Source: Mycolicibacterium duvalii (GTDB lineage Bacteria > Actinomycetota > Actinomycetes > Mycobacteriales > Mycobacteriaceae). From it: DNA of 64,000 bases. The position numbers and the translations under genes are program-made. Below the pieces are notes generated by a model that did not search any database, was not told the DNA's origin, and worked only from the letters and a program-made list of their open reading frames with translations. The DNA lies in the NCBI RefSeq assembly GCF_010726645.1, contig NZ_AP022563.1, forward strand, positions 124,001 to 188,000, given 5' to 3'. Below are positions 36,173 through 44,952 of this stretch, piece after piece (the stretch's first letter is position 1; every line of letters starts with the position of its first letter).

Positions 36173-37384
36173 GTGACCACGGCTACACCGTCGTCCACGA
36201 TCGCCCGCCCGGGCGTCAATCTCGCGATGGCAACCTGGGTTTCGGCGATCAACTTCTGGGCGTGGAACATGATCGGCCCGTTGTCCACCACGTACGCCGC
36301 CGATCTCGATCTCTCCGCCGGGCAGGCCTCGCTGCTGGTCGCCACCCCGATTCTGGTCGGGTCGTTGGGCCGCTTGGCCAGTGGCCCGCTGACCGACCGG
36401 CTCGGCGGCCGCACCATGTTGATCGCCGTCACCCTGGCGTCGATCGTCCCGGTGCTCGCGGTCGGTGTCGCCGGCACAATGGGCTCGTACCCGCTGCTCA
36501 TCGTGTTCGGGTTCTTCCTCGGGGTGGCGGGCACGATCTTCGCGGTCGGGATCCCGTTCGCCAACATGTGGTACGACCCGGCGCGGCGCGGATTCGCCAC
36601 CGGCGTGTTCGGCGCCGGCATGGTGGGCACCGCGTTGTCCGCCTTCTTCACACCGCGGTTGGTCACCTGGTTCGGACTGATGACCACCCATGTCCTGGTC
36701 GCGGTCGCGCTGGCGCTCACGGCCCTGCTCAGCGTCGTGGTGCTGCGCGACGCGCCCGCATTCACCCCGAACGCCGAGCCGGTACTGCCGAAACTGCGCG
36801 CGGCCGCGAAACTCCGCGTCACCTGGGAGATGTGCTTCCTCTACGCCATCGTGTTCGGCGGCTTCGTCGCGTTCAGCAACTACCTCCCCACCTACATCAA
36901 GGCGATCTACGGGTTCTCGCCGGTCGACGCCGGCGCCCGGACCGCGGCGTTCGCGCTGGCCGCCGTCGTCGCCCGACCGATCGGTGGTGCGCTGGCCGAC
37001 CGCATCCCGCCCAAGTACGTGGTACTGGCGTCCCTCGGCGGCACCGCGGTGATGGCCGCCGTCGCGGTGACCCAGCCGCCCGCCGATCTCTGGTCGGCGG
37101 TGACGTTCACCGCGCTGGCCGTGTTCCTCGGCGTCGGCACCGGCGGCGTCTTCGCCTGGGTGGCCCGGCGGGCTCCCGTGGACAAGGTCGGCTCGGTGAC
37201 CGGAATCGTCGCTGCCGCAGGAGGTTTGGGTGGGTACTTTCCACCGTTGGTGATGGGGGCCAGTTATGACGAAGTGGACAACGACTACACCGTGGGTCTG
37301 GTGCTGCTGGTGGTGACGGCCTTGGCGGCGCTGGCCTACACCGCGACGAAGCTGCACGCCCGAGAGCCTCAGGCGCGGACATGA
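36173..37384 (+). CDS. narK: NarK-type nitrate/nitrite MFS transporter
   Basis: 403 residues from GTG 36173; TTG 36161 in frame is an alternative and neither has a good ribosome site. The fold has 12 TM helices; the motif AVGIPFANMWYDPARRGFATGVFGAG and the late GTGGVFAWVARRAP match the nitrate signature of NarK/NarU proteins. It imports nitrate or exchanges it for nitrite. It overlaps narG by 4 bp (ATGA), so transport and reduction are co-translated. In M. tuberculosis narK2 lies elsewhere, so this arrangement differs. Confidence 0.88.
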   Translation: MTTATPSSTIARPGVNLAMATWVSAINFWAWNMIGPLSTTYAADLDLSAGQASLLVATPILVGSLGRLASGPLTDRLGGRTMLIAVTLASIVPVLAVGVAGTMGSYPLLIVFGFFLGVAGTIFAVGIPFANMWYDPARRGFATGVFGAGMVGTALSAFFTPRLVTWFGLMTTHVLVAVALALTALLSVVVLRDAPAFTPNAEPVLPKLRAAAKLRVTWEMCFLYAIVFGGFVAFSNYLPTYIKAIYGFSPVDAGARTAAFALAAVVARPIGGALADRIPPKYVVLASLGGTAVMAAVAVTQPPADLWSAVTFTALAVFLGVGTGGVFAWVARRAPVDKVGSVTGIVAAAGGLGGYFPPLVMGASYDEVDNDYTVGLVLLVVTALAALAYTATKLHAREPQART

Positions 37385-40300
37385 CCGCGCGGATCGGCGG
37401 TGCCGCAGAGGAATTGCTGCAGCGCAGCGGGAGATTCTTCACCCCGGGGGAGTTCTCCGACGACGGTCGCACCGTACACCGCCGAGGTGGCCGCGACGGT
37501 GACGTCTTCTACCGCGACCGGTGGAGTCACGACAAGGTGGTGCGCTCCACCCACGGCGTGAACTGCACCGGGTCGTGTTCGTGGAAGGTCTACGTCAAAG
37601 ACGGCATCATCACCTGGGAGACCCAGGAGACCGACTACCCGTCGGTCGGTCCCGACCGCCCCGAATACGAGCCGCGCGGTTGCCCGCGCGGGGCCGCCTT
37701 CTCCTGGTACACCTACTCGCCGACGCGGGTCCGGTACCCGTACGCGCGCGGGGTGCTGGTCGAGATGTACCGGGAGGCCAGGTCCCGGCTCGGCGATCCG
37801 GTGCTGGCCTGGGCCGACATCCAGTCCGATCCGCAGCGGCGGCGCCGCTATCAGCAGGCCCGCGGGCGGGGCGGCCTGGTGCGGGTGACCTGGGCCGAGG
37901 CCACCGAGATGATCGCGGCCGCGCACGTGCACACCATCAAGGCCTACGGCCCGGACCGGGTCGCCGGGTTCTCCCCGATCCCGGCGATGTCGATGGTCAG
38001 CCATGCCGCCGGATCGCGCTTCGTCGAGCTCATCGGCGGGGCCATGACGTCGTTCTACGACTGGTACGCCGACCTGCCGGTGGCCTCGCCCCAGGTGTTC
38101 GGCGACCAGACCGACGTGCCGGAGTCCGGGGACTGGTGGGACGCGTCCTATCTGATGATGTGGGGTTCCAACGTGCCGGTCACCCGGACGCCGGACGCGC
38201 ACTGGATGGCCGAGGTCCGTTACCGGGGCACCAAGGTGGTCAGCGTGAGCCCCGATTACGCCGACAACACCAAATTCGCCGATGAATGGATGCCGTGCGC
38301 GGCCGGAACCGACGGTGCACTCGCGATGGCCATGGGCCACGTGATCCTCACGGATTACTTTGTACGACAGCGGGTCCCGTATTTCATCGACTATGTCCGC
38401 ACCTATACCGACCTGCCGTTCCTGGTCACACTCGAGGAACGCGACGGACAGGTGGTGCCGGGCAAGATGCTGACCGCGGCAGACCTCGGCGCAGGCTGGG
38501 AGAACGAAGAGAACTCGGCGTTCAAGCCGGTGCTGGTCGACGGCGCTACGGATTCGCCTGCGGTGCCGCCGGGTTCGCTCGGGTTCCGGTACGGCGAGGA
38601 CGGTGAGGGCCGGTGGAACCTCGACCTCGGCGGGCTGGTTCCGGCGCTGACGGTGGCCCGCGACGACCCCGATGCCGAGACGGCCGTGGTCACCCTGTCC
38701 CGCTTCGACACCGCCGGCGGCCAGGGCGCGATGTTGCGCCGCGGCGTCCCGGTGCGCCGGGTCGGTCAGCATCGGGTCTGCACGGTGTTCGATCTGATGC
38801 TGGCCCAGTACGGGGTGGCCCGCCCGGGTCTGCCGGGGGACTGGCCGACCGGCTACGACGACCCCCGCCAGCCCTACACCCCGGCCTGGCAGGAGTCGAT
38901 CACCGGCGTCTCGGCCGCCCAGGCGATCCGGGTGGCCCGCGAATTCGCCCGCAACGCCGAGGAATCCGGCGGCCGGTCGATGATCATCATGGGCGCCGGG
39001 ATCTGCCAGTGGTTCCACGGCGACACCACCTACCGCGCGGTGCTGGCGATGCTGATGCTGACCGGCTCGATGGGCCGCAACGGTGGCGGCTGGGCCCACT
39101 ACGTGGGGCAGGAGAAATGCCGCCCGGTGACCGGGTGGGCCACCATGGCCATGGCCACCGACTGGACCCGGCCGCCGCGCCAGATGCCGGGCACGTCGTA
39201 CTGGTACGCCCACACCGACCAGTGGCGCTATGACGGCTACCGCGCCGACGCTCTGGCCAGCCCGACAGGGCGGGGTCGCTTCGCCGGCAAGCACACGATG
39301 GACGTCGTGGCCGCCGCGACCGCGATGGGCTGGATGCCGTTCTACCCGCAGTTTGACCGCTCGAGCCTCGACGTCGCCGACGAGGCACGGGCCGCCGGCC
39401 GCGACATCCCGCAGTACGTCTGCGAGCAACTGGCCAGCGGCAACCTCAGACTCGCGGTGACCGATCCGGACAATCCCGCGAACTGGCCCCGGGTGCTCAA
39501 CGTGTGGCGGGCCAACCTGCTGGGCTCGTCGAGCAAGGGCAACGAGTACTTCCTGCGCCACCTGCTGGGCACCACGTCGAATCTGCAGGCCACCCCGACC
39601 CCCGAGGAGTTGCGGCCCGGCGACGTCGCGTGGCCGCCGGAGATTCCGGAAGGCAAGCTCGACCTGTTGATGTCCATCGACTTCCGGATGACGTCGACGA
39701 CGCTGCTCTCCGATGTGGTGCTCCCGGCGGCCACCTGGTACGAGAAGGCCGACCTGTCCTCGACCGACATGCACCCCTACGTCCATGCGTTCAGTCCCGC
39801 GATCGACCCGCCCTGGGAGACCCGGTCGGACTTCGACGCATTCGGCGCGATCGCGCGCGCGTTCTCGGCGCTGGCCCGGACCCACCTCGGTACCCGCACC
39901 GACGTCGTACTCGGCGCCCTGCAGCACGACACCCCCGGGGCGATGGCCTATCCGGGCGGCGCTCAACGAGATTGGCGCGACACCGGGGAGGTGCCGGTGC
40001 CCGGCAGCACCATCGGACCGTTGACGGTCGTCGAACGCGACTACGCGGCGATCGCCGACAAGTGGGCGACGCTGGGTCCGCTGGTCGACCGGCTGGGTGT
40101 AACCACCAAGGGGGTGACCACCTGGCCGGTGCACGAGGTCGCGGAGCTGTCCAAGAAGTTCGGCGTCCTCGGCAGCGGGGCGGCCGCGGGACGGCCGGCC
40201 GTCACGACGGCCGAGCGGATGGCCGACGTCGTGCTGGCACTGTCGGGGACCTCGAACGGGCGTCTGGCCGTCGAAGGGTTCCGCGAACTCGAACGTCGCA

Positions 40301-41070
40301 CCGGGCAGCGGTTGGCGCACCTGGCCGAAGGCAGTGAGGAACGCCGCATCACCTACGCCGACACCCAGGCCCGGCCCGTTCCGGTGATCACCAGCCCGGA
40401 GTGGTCGGGCAGCGAGACCGGGGGCCGGCGCTACGCGCCGTTCACCGTGAACATCGAGCAGCTCAAGCCGTTCCACACGCTGACCGGACGGATGCACTTC
40501 TACCTGGACCACGACTGGCTCGAGGAACTCGGTGAACAACTGCCGGTATACCGGCCACCGCTGGACATGGAAGCGCTGTTCGGGGAGAACGCGATCGGCG
40601 CCCGCGACGGCATCGGGCTGACCGTGCGCTACCTGACCCCGCACTCGAAATGGTCCATCCACTCGGAATACCAGGACAACCTGTTCATGCTGTCGTTGTC
40701 CCGAGGCGGCCCGACGATGTGGATGAGTCCGGCCGACGCGGCCAAGATCGACGTCCGCGACAACGACTGGATCGAGGCGGTCAACCGCAACGGGGTGGTG
40801 GTGTGCCGGGCGATCGTCAGCCACCGGATACCCGAGGGTGTGGTGTTCGTCTATCACGCCCAGGAACGCACGATCGACGTGCCGCGCAGCGAAACCACCG
40901 GCAAGCGCGGCGGAATCCACAACTCCCTGACCCGGCTGCTGGTCAAGCCCAGTCACCTGGCCGGCGGATACGCCCAGACGGCGTTCGCGTTCAACTACCT
41001 CGGCCCGACCGGCAATCAACGAGACGAGGTCACCGTGGTGCGGCGGCGTTCGCAGGAAGTGGTCTACTGA
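37381..41070 (+). CDS. narG: Respiratory nitrate reductase alpha subunit NarG
   Basis: 1229 residues, full length. Reduces nitrate to nitrite with electrons from menaquinol at a bis-MGD molybdenum centre on the cytoplasmic side. The FS0 cluster ligands are HGVNCTGSC (His plus two Cys) with the third Cys in EPRGCPRGAAF. The molybdenum Asp lies in SFYDWYADLP. The cofactor region is GSNVPVTRTPDAHW, and the late DHDWLEELGEQLP segment is conserved. Starts inside the narK stop and shares one base with narH. Confidence 0.97.
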   Translation: MTARIGGAAEELLQRSGRFFTPGEFSDDGRTVHRRGGRDGDVFYRDRWSHDKVVRSTHGVNCTGSCSWKVYVKDGIITWETQETDYPSVGPDRPEYEPRGCPRGAAFSWYTYSPTRVRYPYARGVLVEMYREARSRLGDPVLAWADIQSDPQRRRRYQQARGRGGLVRVTWAEATEMIAAAHVHTIKAYGPDRVAGFSPIPAMSMVSHAAGSRFVELIGGAMTSFYDWYADLPVASPQVFGDQTDVPESGDWWDASYLMMWGSNVPVTRTPDAHWMAEVRYRGTKVVSVSPDYADNTKFADEWMPCAAGTDGALAMAMGHVILTDYFVRQRVPYFIDYVRTYTDLPFLVTLEERDGQVVPGKMLTAADLGAGWENEENSAFKPVLVDGATDSPAVPPGSLGFRYGEDGEGRWNLDLGGLVPALTVARDDPDAETAVVTLSRFDTAGGQGAMLRRGVPVRRVGQHRVCTVFDLMLAQYGVARPGLPGDWPTGYDDPRQPYTPAWQESITGVSAAQAIRVAREFARNAEESGGRSMIIMGAGICQWFHGDTTYRAVLAMLMLTGSMGRNGGGWAHYVGQEKCRPVTGWATMAMATDWTRPPRQMPGTSYWYAHTDQWRYDGYRADALASPTGRGRFAGKHTMDVVAAATAMGWMPFYPQFDRSSLDVADEARAAGRDIPQYVCEQLASGNLRLAVTDPDNPANWPRVLNVWRANLLGSSSKGNEYFLRHLLGTTSNLQATPTPEELRPGDVAWPPEIPEGKLDLLMSIDFRMTSTTLLSDVVLPAATWYEKADLSSTDMHPYVHAFSPAIDPPWETRSDFDAFGAIARAFSALARTHLGTRTDVVLGALQHDTPGAMAYPGGAQRDWRDTGEVPVPGSTIGPLTVVERDYAAIADKWATLGPLVDRLGVTTKGVTTWPVHEVAELSKKFGVLGSGAAAGRPAVTTAERMADVVLALSGTSNGRLAVEGFRELERRTGQRLAHLAEGSEERRITYADTQARPVPVITSPEWSGSETGGRRYAPFTVNIEQLKPFHTLTGRMHFYLDHDWLEELGEQLPVYRPPLDMEALFGENAIGARDGIGLTVRYLTPHSKWSIHSEYQDNLFMLSLSRGGPTMWMSPADAAKIDVRDNDWIEAVNRNGVVVCRAIVSHRIPEGVVFVYHAQERTIDVPRSETTGKRGGIHNSLTRLLVKPSHLAGGYAQTAFAFNYLGPTGNQRDEVTVVRRRSQEVVY

Positions 41071-42722
41071 TGAAACCGATGGCCCAGATGGCGATGGTGA
41101 TGAACCTCGACAAGTGCATCGGATGTCACACCTGCTCGGTGACGTGCAAGCAGGCCTGGACCAACCGGCCGGGCACCGAGTACGTGTGGTTCAACAACGT
41201 CGAAACCCGGCCCGGCCAGGGTTATCCCCGCACCTACGAGGATCAGGAGCGGTGGCGCGGCGGGTGGATCCGCGACCGCCGCGGCCGGTTGCGCCTCCGC
41301 GGCGGCGGACGGCTGCACAAGCTCCTGCACATCTTCTCCAACCCGAAGTTGCCGTCCATCGGGGACTACTACGAGCCGTGGACCTACGACTACGAGAACC
41401 TGACCAACGCGCCGCTGGGCGAACACATCCCGGTCGCGCCGCCGCGCAGCCTGATCAGCGGCAAGCCGATGAAGGTCGAATGGTCGGCCAACTGGGACGA
41501 CAACCTCGGTGGCGCACCGGAGATCGTGTCCGGCGATCCGGTGCTCGCGCAGGTCAGCGAACAGGTGCGGCTCGAGTTGGAACAGACCTTCATGTTCTAC
41601 CTGCCCAGGATCTGCGAGCACTGCCTCAACCCGTCGTGTGTGGCGTCGTGTCCGTCCGGCGCGATGTACAAGCGCAGTGAGGACGGCGTGGTCCTGGTGG
41701 ATCAGGACAGGTGCCGCGGCTGGCGGATGTGCGTATCGGGATGTCCCTACAAGAAGGTCTATTTCAACCACAAAACCGGCAAAGCCGAGAAGTGCACGCT
41801 GTGCTACCCCCGCATCGAGGTCGGGCTGCCGACGGTGTGCTCCGAGACGTGTGTGGGTCGGCTGCGCTACCTGGGCCTGGTGCTCTATGACGCCGACCGG
41901 GTGCTCGAGGCGGCCTCGGCGCCGCAGGACACCGACCTCTACGAGGCGCACAAGTCGATCCTGTTGGACCCCCATGATCCCGCTGTGGTGACCGCGGCCC
42001 GGGCCGAGGGCATCTCCGACGAGTGGATCGAAGCCGCGCAACGCTCACCGGTGTACGCGTTGATCCACACGTATCAGGTTGCGCTGCCGCTGCATCCGGA
42101 GTTCCGCACGGTGCCGATGGTCTGGTACATCCCGCCACTGTCGCCGGTCGTCGACGCGGTCAGCCGCAGCGGACACGACGGCGAGGACGCCGGTAATCTG
42201 TTCGGCGCGCTGGAAGCGCTGCGCATCCCGATCGAATACCTCGCCGGACTGTTCACCGCCGGTGACACCGCGGTGGTGGAAGGGGTGCTGCGGCGGCTGG
42301 CGGCGATGCGGTCCTACATGCGCGACATCAACCTCGGCCGCGACACCCGCCCCGACATCCCGGAATCGGTCGGGATGAGCGAAGAACAGATGTACGACAT
42401 GTACCGACTGCTGGCGCTGGCCAAATACGAGGAGCGCTACGTCATCCCGACGGCCTATGCCGCCGACGCGACCCACGGCGCCGAGGAACCCGGATGCTCG
42501 CTGTCGTTCGACGGCGGCCCCGGCATGTACGAGTCCGGTCCGTTCGGTGAGGCCAGCGGAATGCCGGTGCCGGTGGCCGTGGAAACGTTCCACGCGCTGC
42601 GGCACCGGCAGACCACCGAGCACATGGCGGCCAACGAGAGCCGGCCGTCGCGGGTCAATCTGCTCAACTGGGACGGGCGAGGCGCGCCGTCGGGGCTGTT
42701 CCCGCAGAACGGGGACCGGTGA
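41070..42722 (+). CDS. narH: Respiratory nitrate reductase beta subunit NarH
   Basis: 550 residues. Electron-transfer subunit with four iron-sulfur clusters: CIGCHTCSVTCKQAW (16-30), CEHCLNPSCVASCPSGAMYKR, CRGWRMCVSGCPYKK (a Trp replaces one Cys, giving the [3Fe-4S] cluster) and CTLCYPRIEVGLPTVCSETC. It passes electrons from NarI to NarG. The start overlaps the narG stop (TGATG). Confidence 0.97.
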   Translation: MKPMAQMAMVMNLDKCIGCHTCSVTCKQAWTNRPGTEYVWFNNVETRPGQGYPRTYEDQERWRGGWIRDRRGRLRLRGGGRLHKLLHIFSNPKLPSIGDYYEPWTYDYENLTNAPLGEHIPVAPPRSLISGKPMKVEWSANWDDNLGGAPEIVSGDPVLAQVSEQVRLELEQTFMFYLPRICEHCLNPSCVASCPSGAMYKRSEDGVVLVDQDRCRGWRMCVSGCPYKKVYFNHKTGKAEKCTLCYPRIEVGLPTVCSETCVGRLRYLGLVLYDADRVLEAASAPQDTDLYEAHKSILLDPHDPAVVTAARAEGISDEWIEAAQRSPVYALIHTYQVALPLHPEFRTVPMVWYIPPLSPVVDAVSRSGHDGEDAGNLFGALEALRIPIEYLAGLFTAGDTAVVEGVLRRLAAMRSYMRDINLGRDTRPDIPESVGMSEEQMYDMYRLLALAKYEERYVIPTAYAADATHGAEEPGCSLSFDGGPGMYESGPFGEASGMPVPVAVETFHALRHRQTTEHMAANESRPSRVNLLNWDGRGAPSGLFPQNGDR

Positions 42723-43390
42723 TGAGGTTGCGACGGCCGGCCCGTCCGGCGCTGGGCGACCGTCTGGTCTGGCAGTGCGCGTCGCTGCTGTTGAGTTACC
42801 CCGAGACCGGTCGGCTCGATGCCGCCGGGGCGCTGCTCGAACACCTCGATGGTGCTGCGGCCCAACAACTCTCGGCGGCGCTGACTGCCGTGCGCGCCCT
42901 CGACCCGACGACGGCCGCCGCACGGTACGTGGACACGTTCGACCTGCGCCGCCGCTGCACCATGTACCTGACCTACTGGACTGCCGGGGACACCCGCAAC
43001 CGGGGCCGGGCCATGCTCGAGTTCGCGCAGGCGTACACGGGCGCCGGTGTGGGGGTGCCCGCGCGCGAGGCGCCGGACCATCTGCCGGTGGTGCTGGAAT
43101 TCGCCGCCACCGTCGACCCGGACGCGGGCCGATCCCTGCTGTCCCGGCACCGGGTCCCGTTGGAGGTACTGCACGGCGGGCTGTGTGAGGCCGGCTCGCC
43201 GTATGCGTCCGCGGTGGCGGCCGTTCGGTCCACGCTGCCGGCAGCCACCGACGCCGACCTGCGCCGCGCGCAGCAGCTGGCGACCGCCGGCCCGCCCGCC
43301 GAAGACGTCGGGCTGCAGCCGTTCACCCTGACCGTTCCACCGCGTCGACAACCCGATGCGGTCGGCGTCGGCGACGAAGGGAGACGCTGA
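42722..43390 (+). CDS. narJ: Nitrate reductase assembly chaperone NarJ
   Basis: 222 residues, all-helical TorD/NarJ fold. The conserved YVDTFDLRRRCTMYLTYWTAGDTRNRGRAML segment is the NarJ signature. It inserts the molybdenum cofactor into NarG before membrane assembly and is not part of the final enzyme. Start at ATG 42722 or the GTG just before it; either overlaps narH. Confidence 0.95.
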   Translation: MRLRRPARPALGDRLVWQCASLLLSYPETGRLDAAGALLEHLDGAAAQQLSAALTAVRALDPTTAAARYVDTFDLRRRCTMYLTYWTAGDTRNRGRAMLEFAQAYTGAGVGVPAREAPDHLPVVLEFAATVDPDAGRSLLSRHRVPLEVLHGGLCEAGSPYASAVAAVRSTLPAATDADLRRAQQLATAGPPAEDVGLQPFTLTVPPRRQPDAVGVGDEGRR

Positions 43391-43391
43391 G

Positions 43392-44123
43392 ATGTCCGGC
43401 GGACAGATCTTCTGGGACGTGGTGCCCTATGTGACGCTGGCCGTGGTCGCGGTGGGGACGTGGTGGCGCTACCGCTACGACAAGTTCGGCTGGACCACCC
43501 GCTCTTCGCAGCTCTACGAGAGCCGTCTGTTGCGGATCGCCAGCCCGATGTTCCACTTCGGCATCCTGGTCGTGATCGTCGGGCACATCATCGGGCTGGT
43601 CATCCCGAAGTCGTGGACCGACGCCGCCGGCCTGAGTCAGCACGCCTACCACGTGCAGGCCCTCGTGCTCGGCGGCATCGCCGGGGTGTGCACGCTGGCC
43701 GGCATCGCACTCCTGGTCTACCGCCGCCGTACCCGGGGGCCGGTGTTCATGGCGACCACCCTCAACGACAAGGTCATGTACCTGGTGCTGGTGCTGGCCA
43801 TCGTCGCCGGCCTGGCCTGCACCCTGATCGGTGCGACCCCGGTGGGAGAGGAACACAATTACCGGGACACGGTGTCGCCGTGGTTCCGCTCGATCTGGGT
43901 GCTGCAGCCGCGCGGCGACCTGATGGTCGAGGCGCCGCTGTGGTTCCAGATCCACGTGACCCTCGGGCTGCTGCTGTTCTGCCTGTGGCCGTTCACCCGC
44001 CTGGTGCACGCATTCAGCGCGCCGATCGGCTACCTGTTCCGGCCCTACATCATCTACCGCAGCCGGGAGGCCGCCGGGAAAGGCGAACTGGTCGGATCGG
44101 CCCCGCGCCGCCGAGGTTGGTGA
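43392..44123 (+). CDS. narI: Nitrate reductase gamma subunit NarI (cytochrome b)
   Basis: 243 residues, like the 246 of Rv1164. Five TM helices anchor NarGH and oxidise menaquinol. Paired histidines for the two b hemes are seen in SPMFHFGILVVIVGHIIG and in WFQIHVTLGLLLFCLWPFTRLVHAFSAP. It follows narJ by 1 bp and ends the operon, 10 bp from the convergent DUF488 gene. Confidence 0.96.
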   Translation: MSGGQIFWDVVPYVTLAVVAVGTWWRYRYDKFGWTTRSSQLYESRLLRIASPMFHFGILVVIVGHIIGLVIPKSWTDAAGLSQHAYHVQALVLGGIAGVCTLAGIALLVYRRRTRGPVFMATTLNDKVMYLVLVLAIVAGLACTLIGATPVGEEHNYRDTVSPWFRSIWVLQPRGDLMVEAPLWFQIHVTLGLLLFCLWPFTRLVHAFSAPIGYLFRPYIIYRSREAAGKGELVGSAPRRRGW

Positions 44124-44133
44124 GCCGCCGAGG

Positions 44134-44661
44134 TCACCCGGTCCAGTAGACCCGGCCGTCGGCGCCCAGCCGGGCCCCGTCTGCGGGCGCGTGGGCCAGC
44201 AGCCGGCCGTCGTGCATCAGGTGCGCGACGTCGATGCCGCGGGCCAGCACGGCGACGTCGGCGACCAGCCGCCGATGGCAGCGCCACCACACGGCCTCGC
44301 TGCACATTATCGCCGTGCGCTGCCGGCCCGCCTGCTCGAGCAGGTCCTCGAGCGCACACCCGAAATCCTCGGTGCGGGTGTAGGCGGCGTAGGCGGCGAA
44401 CTGCGCCACGCGCCACCAGGTGTCGACGGTTTCGGTGCCGGCCGGCAGCCGCCGCCGGCCGCCCAGCCGATCGTCCCAGCGGTAGGCCACGCCCGCCTCC
44501 GGTGCCCAACTCTCCAACGACGCCCGCGCCACGTCCGGGTTGTGCCTGCTGGCCGGGAAGCGGCGGATGTCGACGACCGCCCGCACCCCGGCACCGTCGA
44601 ACAGTGCGGCCAGCGCCGCGCTGCGCAGCGCGCCGTGTCCGACGGTGACGAGCTCGGTCAC
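44134..44661 (-). CDS. DUF488 family protein
   Basis: 175 residues. The start LVTVGHGALRSAALAALFDGAGV, the VVDIRRFPASRHNP segment and the IMCSEAVWWRCHRRLVAD stretch with its conserved Cys are DUF488 hallmarks. Soluble, function unknown; homologues are widespread and have been speculated to be nucleic-acid related. Convergent with narI. Confidence 0.87.
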   Translation of the reverse strand: MTELVTVGHGALRSAALAALFDGAGVRAVVDIRRFPASRHNPDVARASLESWAPEAGVAYRWDDRLGGRRRLPAGTETVDTWWRVAQFAAYAAYTRTEDFGCALEDLLEQAGRQRTAIMCSEAVWWRCHRRLVADVAVLARGIDVAHLMHDGRLLAHAPADGARLGADGRVYWTG

Positions 44662-44728
44662 GGGAGTACGGGCAGGGACGAGGACCAGGTGCGGGCCATC
44701 TCCGCACGGTAACCCGCCCGGGAGACGC

Positions 44729-44896
44729 TCAGGACTTTCGTGCGCGCTTGTAGACCTTGGCCAGTTCCTTGCCGCGGATACCGTTCAATTCGGCCTTGCG
44801 GACCTTGCTCACCACCACCGGGCAGCGCTTGCAGCGCGGCTTGCTGCGACAGCACTTCTTCTTGGCTTTCAGGTCGGCGAGCTGGCTCGGCTTCAC
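44729..44896 (-). CDS. Small Cys-rich basic protein
   Basis: 55 residues from the GTG at 44896; an in-frame ATG at 44944 would add 16. The centre CCRSKPRCKRCP has four cysteines and is surrounded by Lys/Arg (KAKKK..., KVYKRARKS), as in a small zinc ribbon that could bind nucleic acid or the ribosome. It is divergent from typA, a ribosome-associated GTPase. I do not recognise a named family. Confidence 0.62.
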   Translation of the reverse strand: MKPSQLADLKAKKKCCRSKPRCKRCPVVVSKVRKAELNGIRGKELAKVYKRARKS

Positions 44897-44952
44897 GTGA
44901 GCTGTCTCTCTCGTTTTCGTGATCGGTGCGTCGCACTGCGACAATCACCGGC

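Noticed and set aside
37369..41019. 1216-codon open frame antisense to narG
   Set aside because: High-GC shadow of the narG reading frame; product is His/Arg/Gly-rich with no domain, and narG on the other strand is certain.
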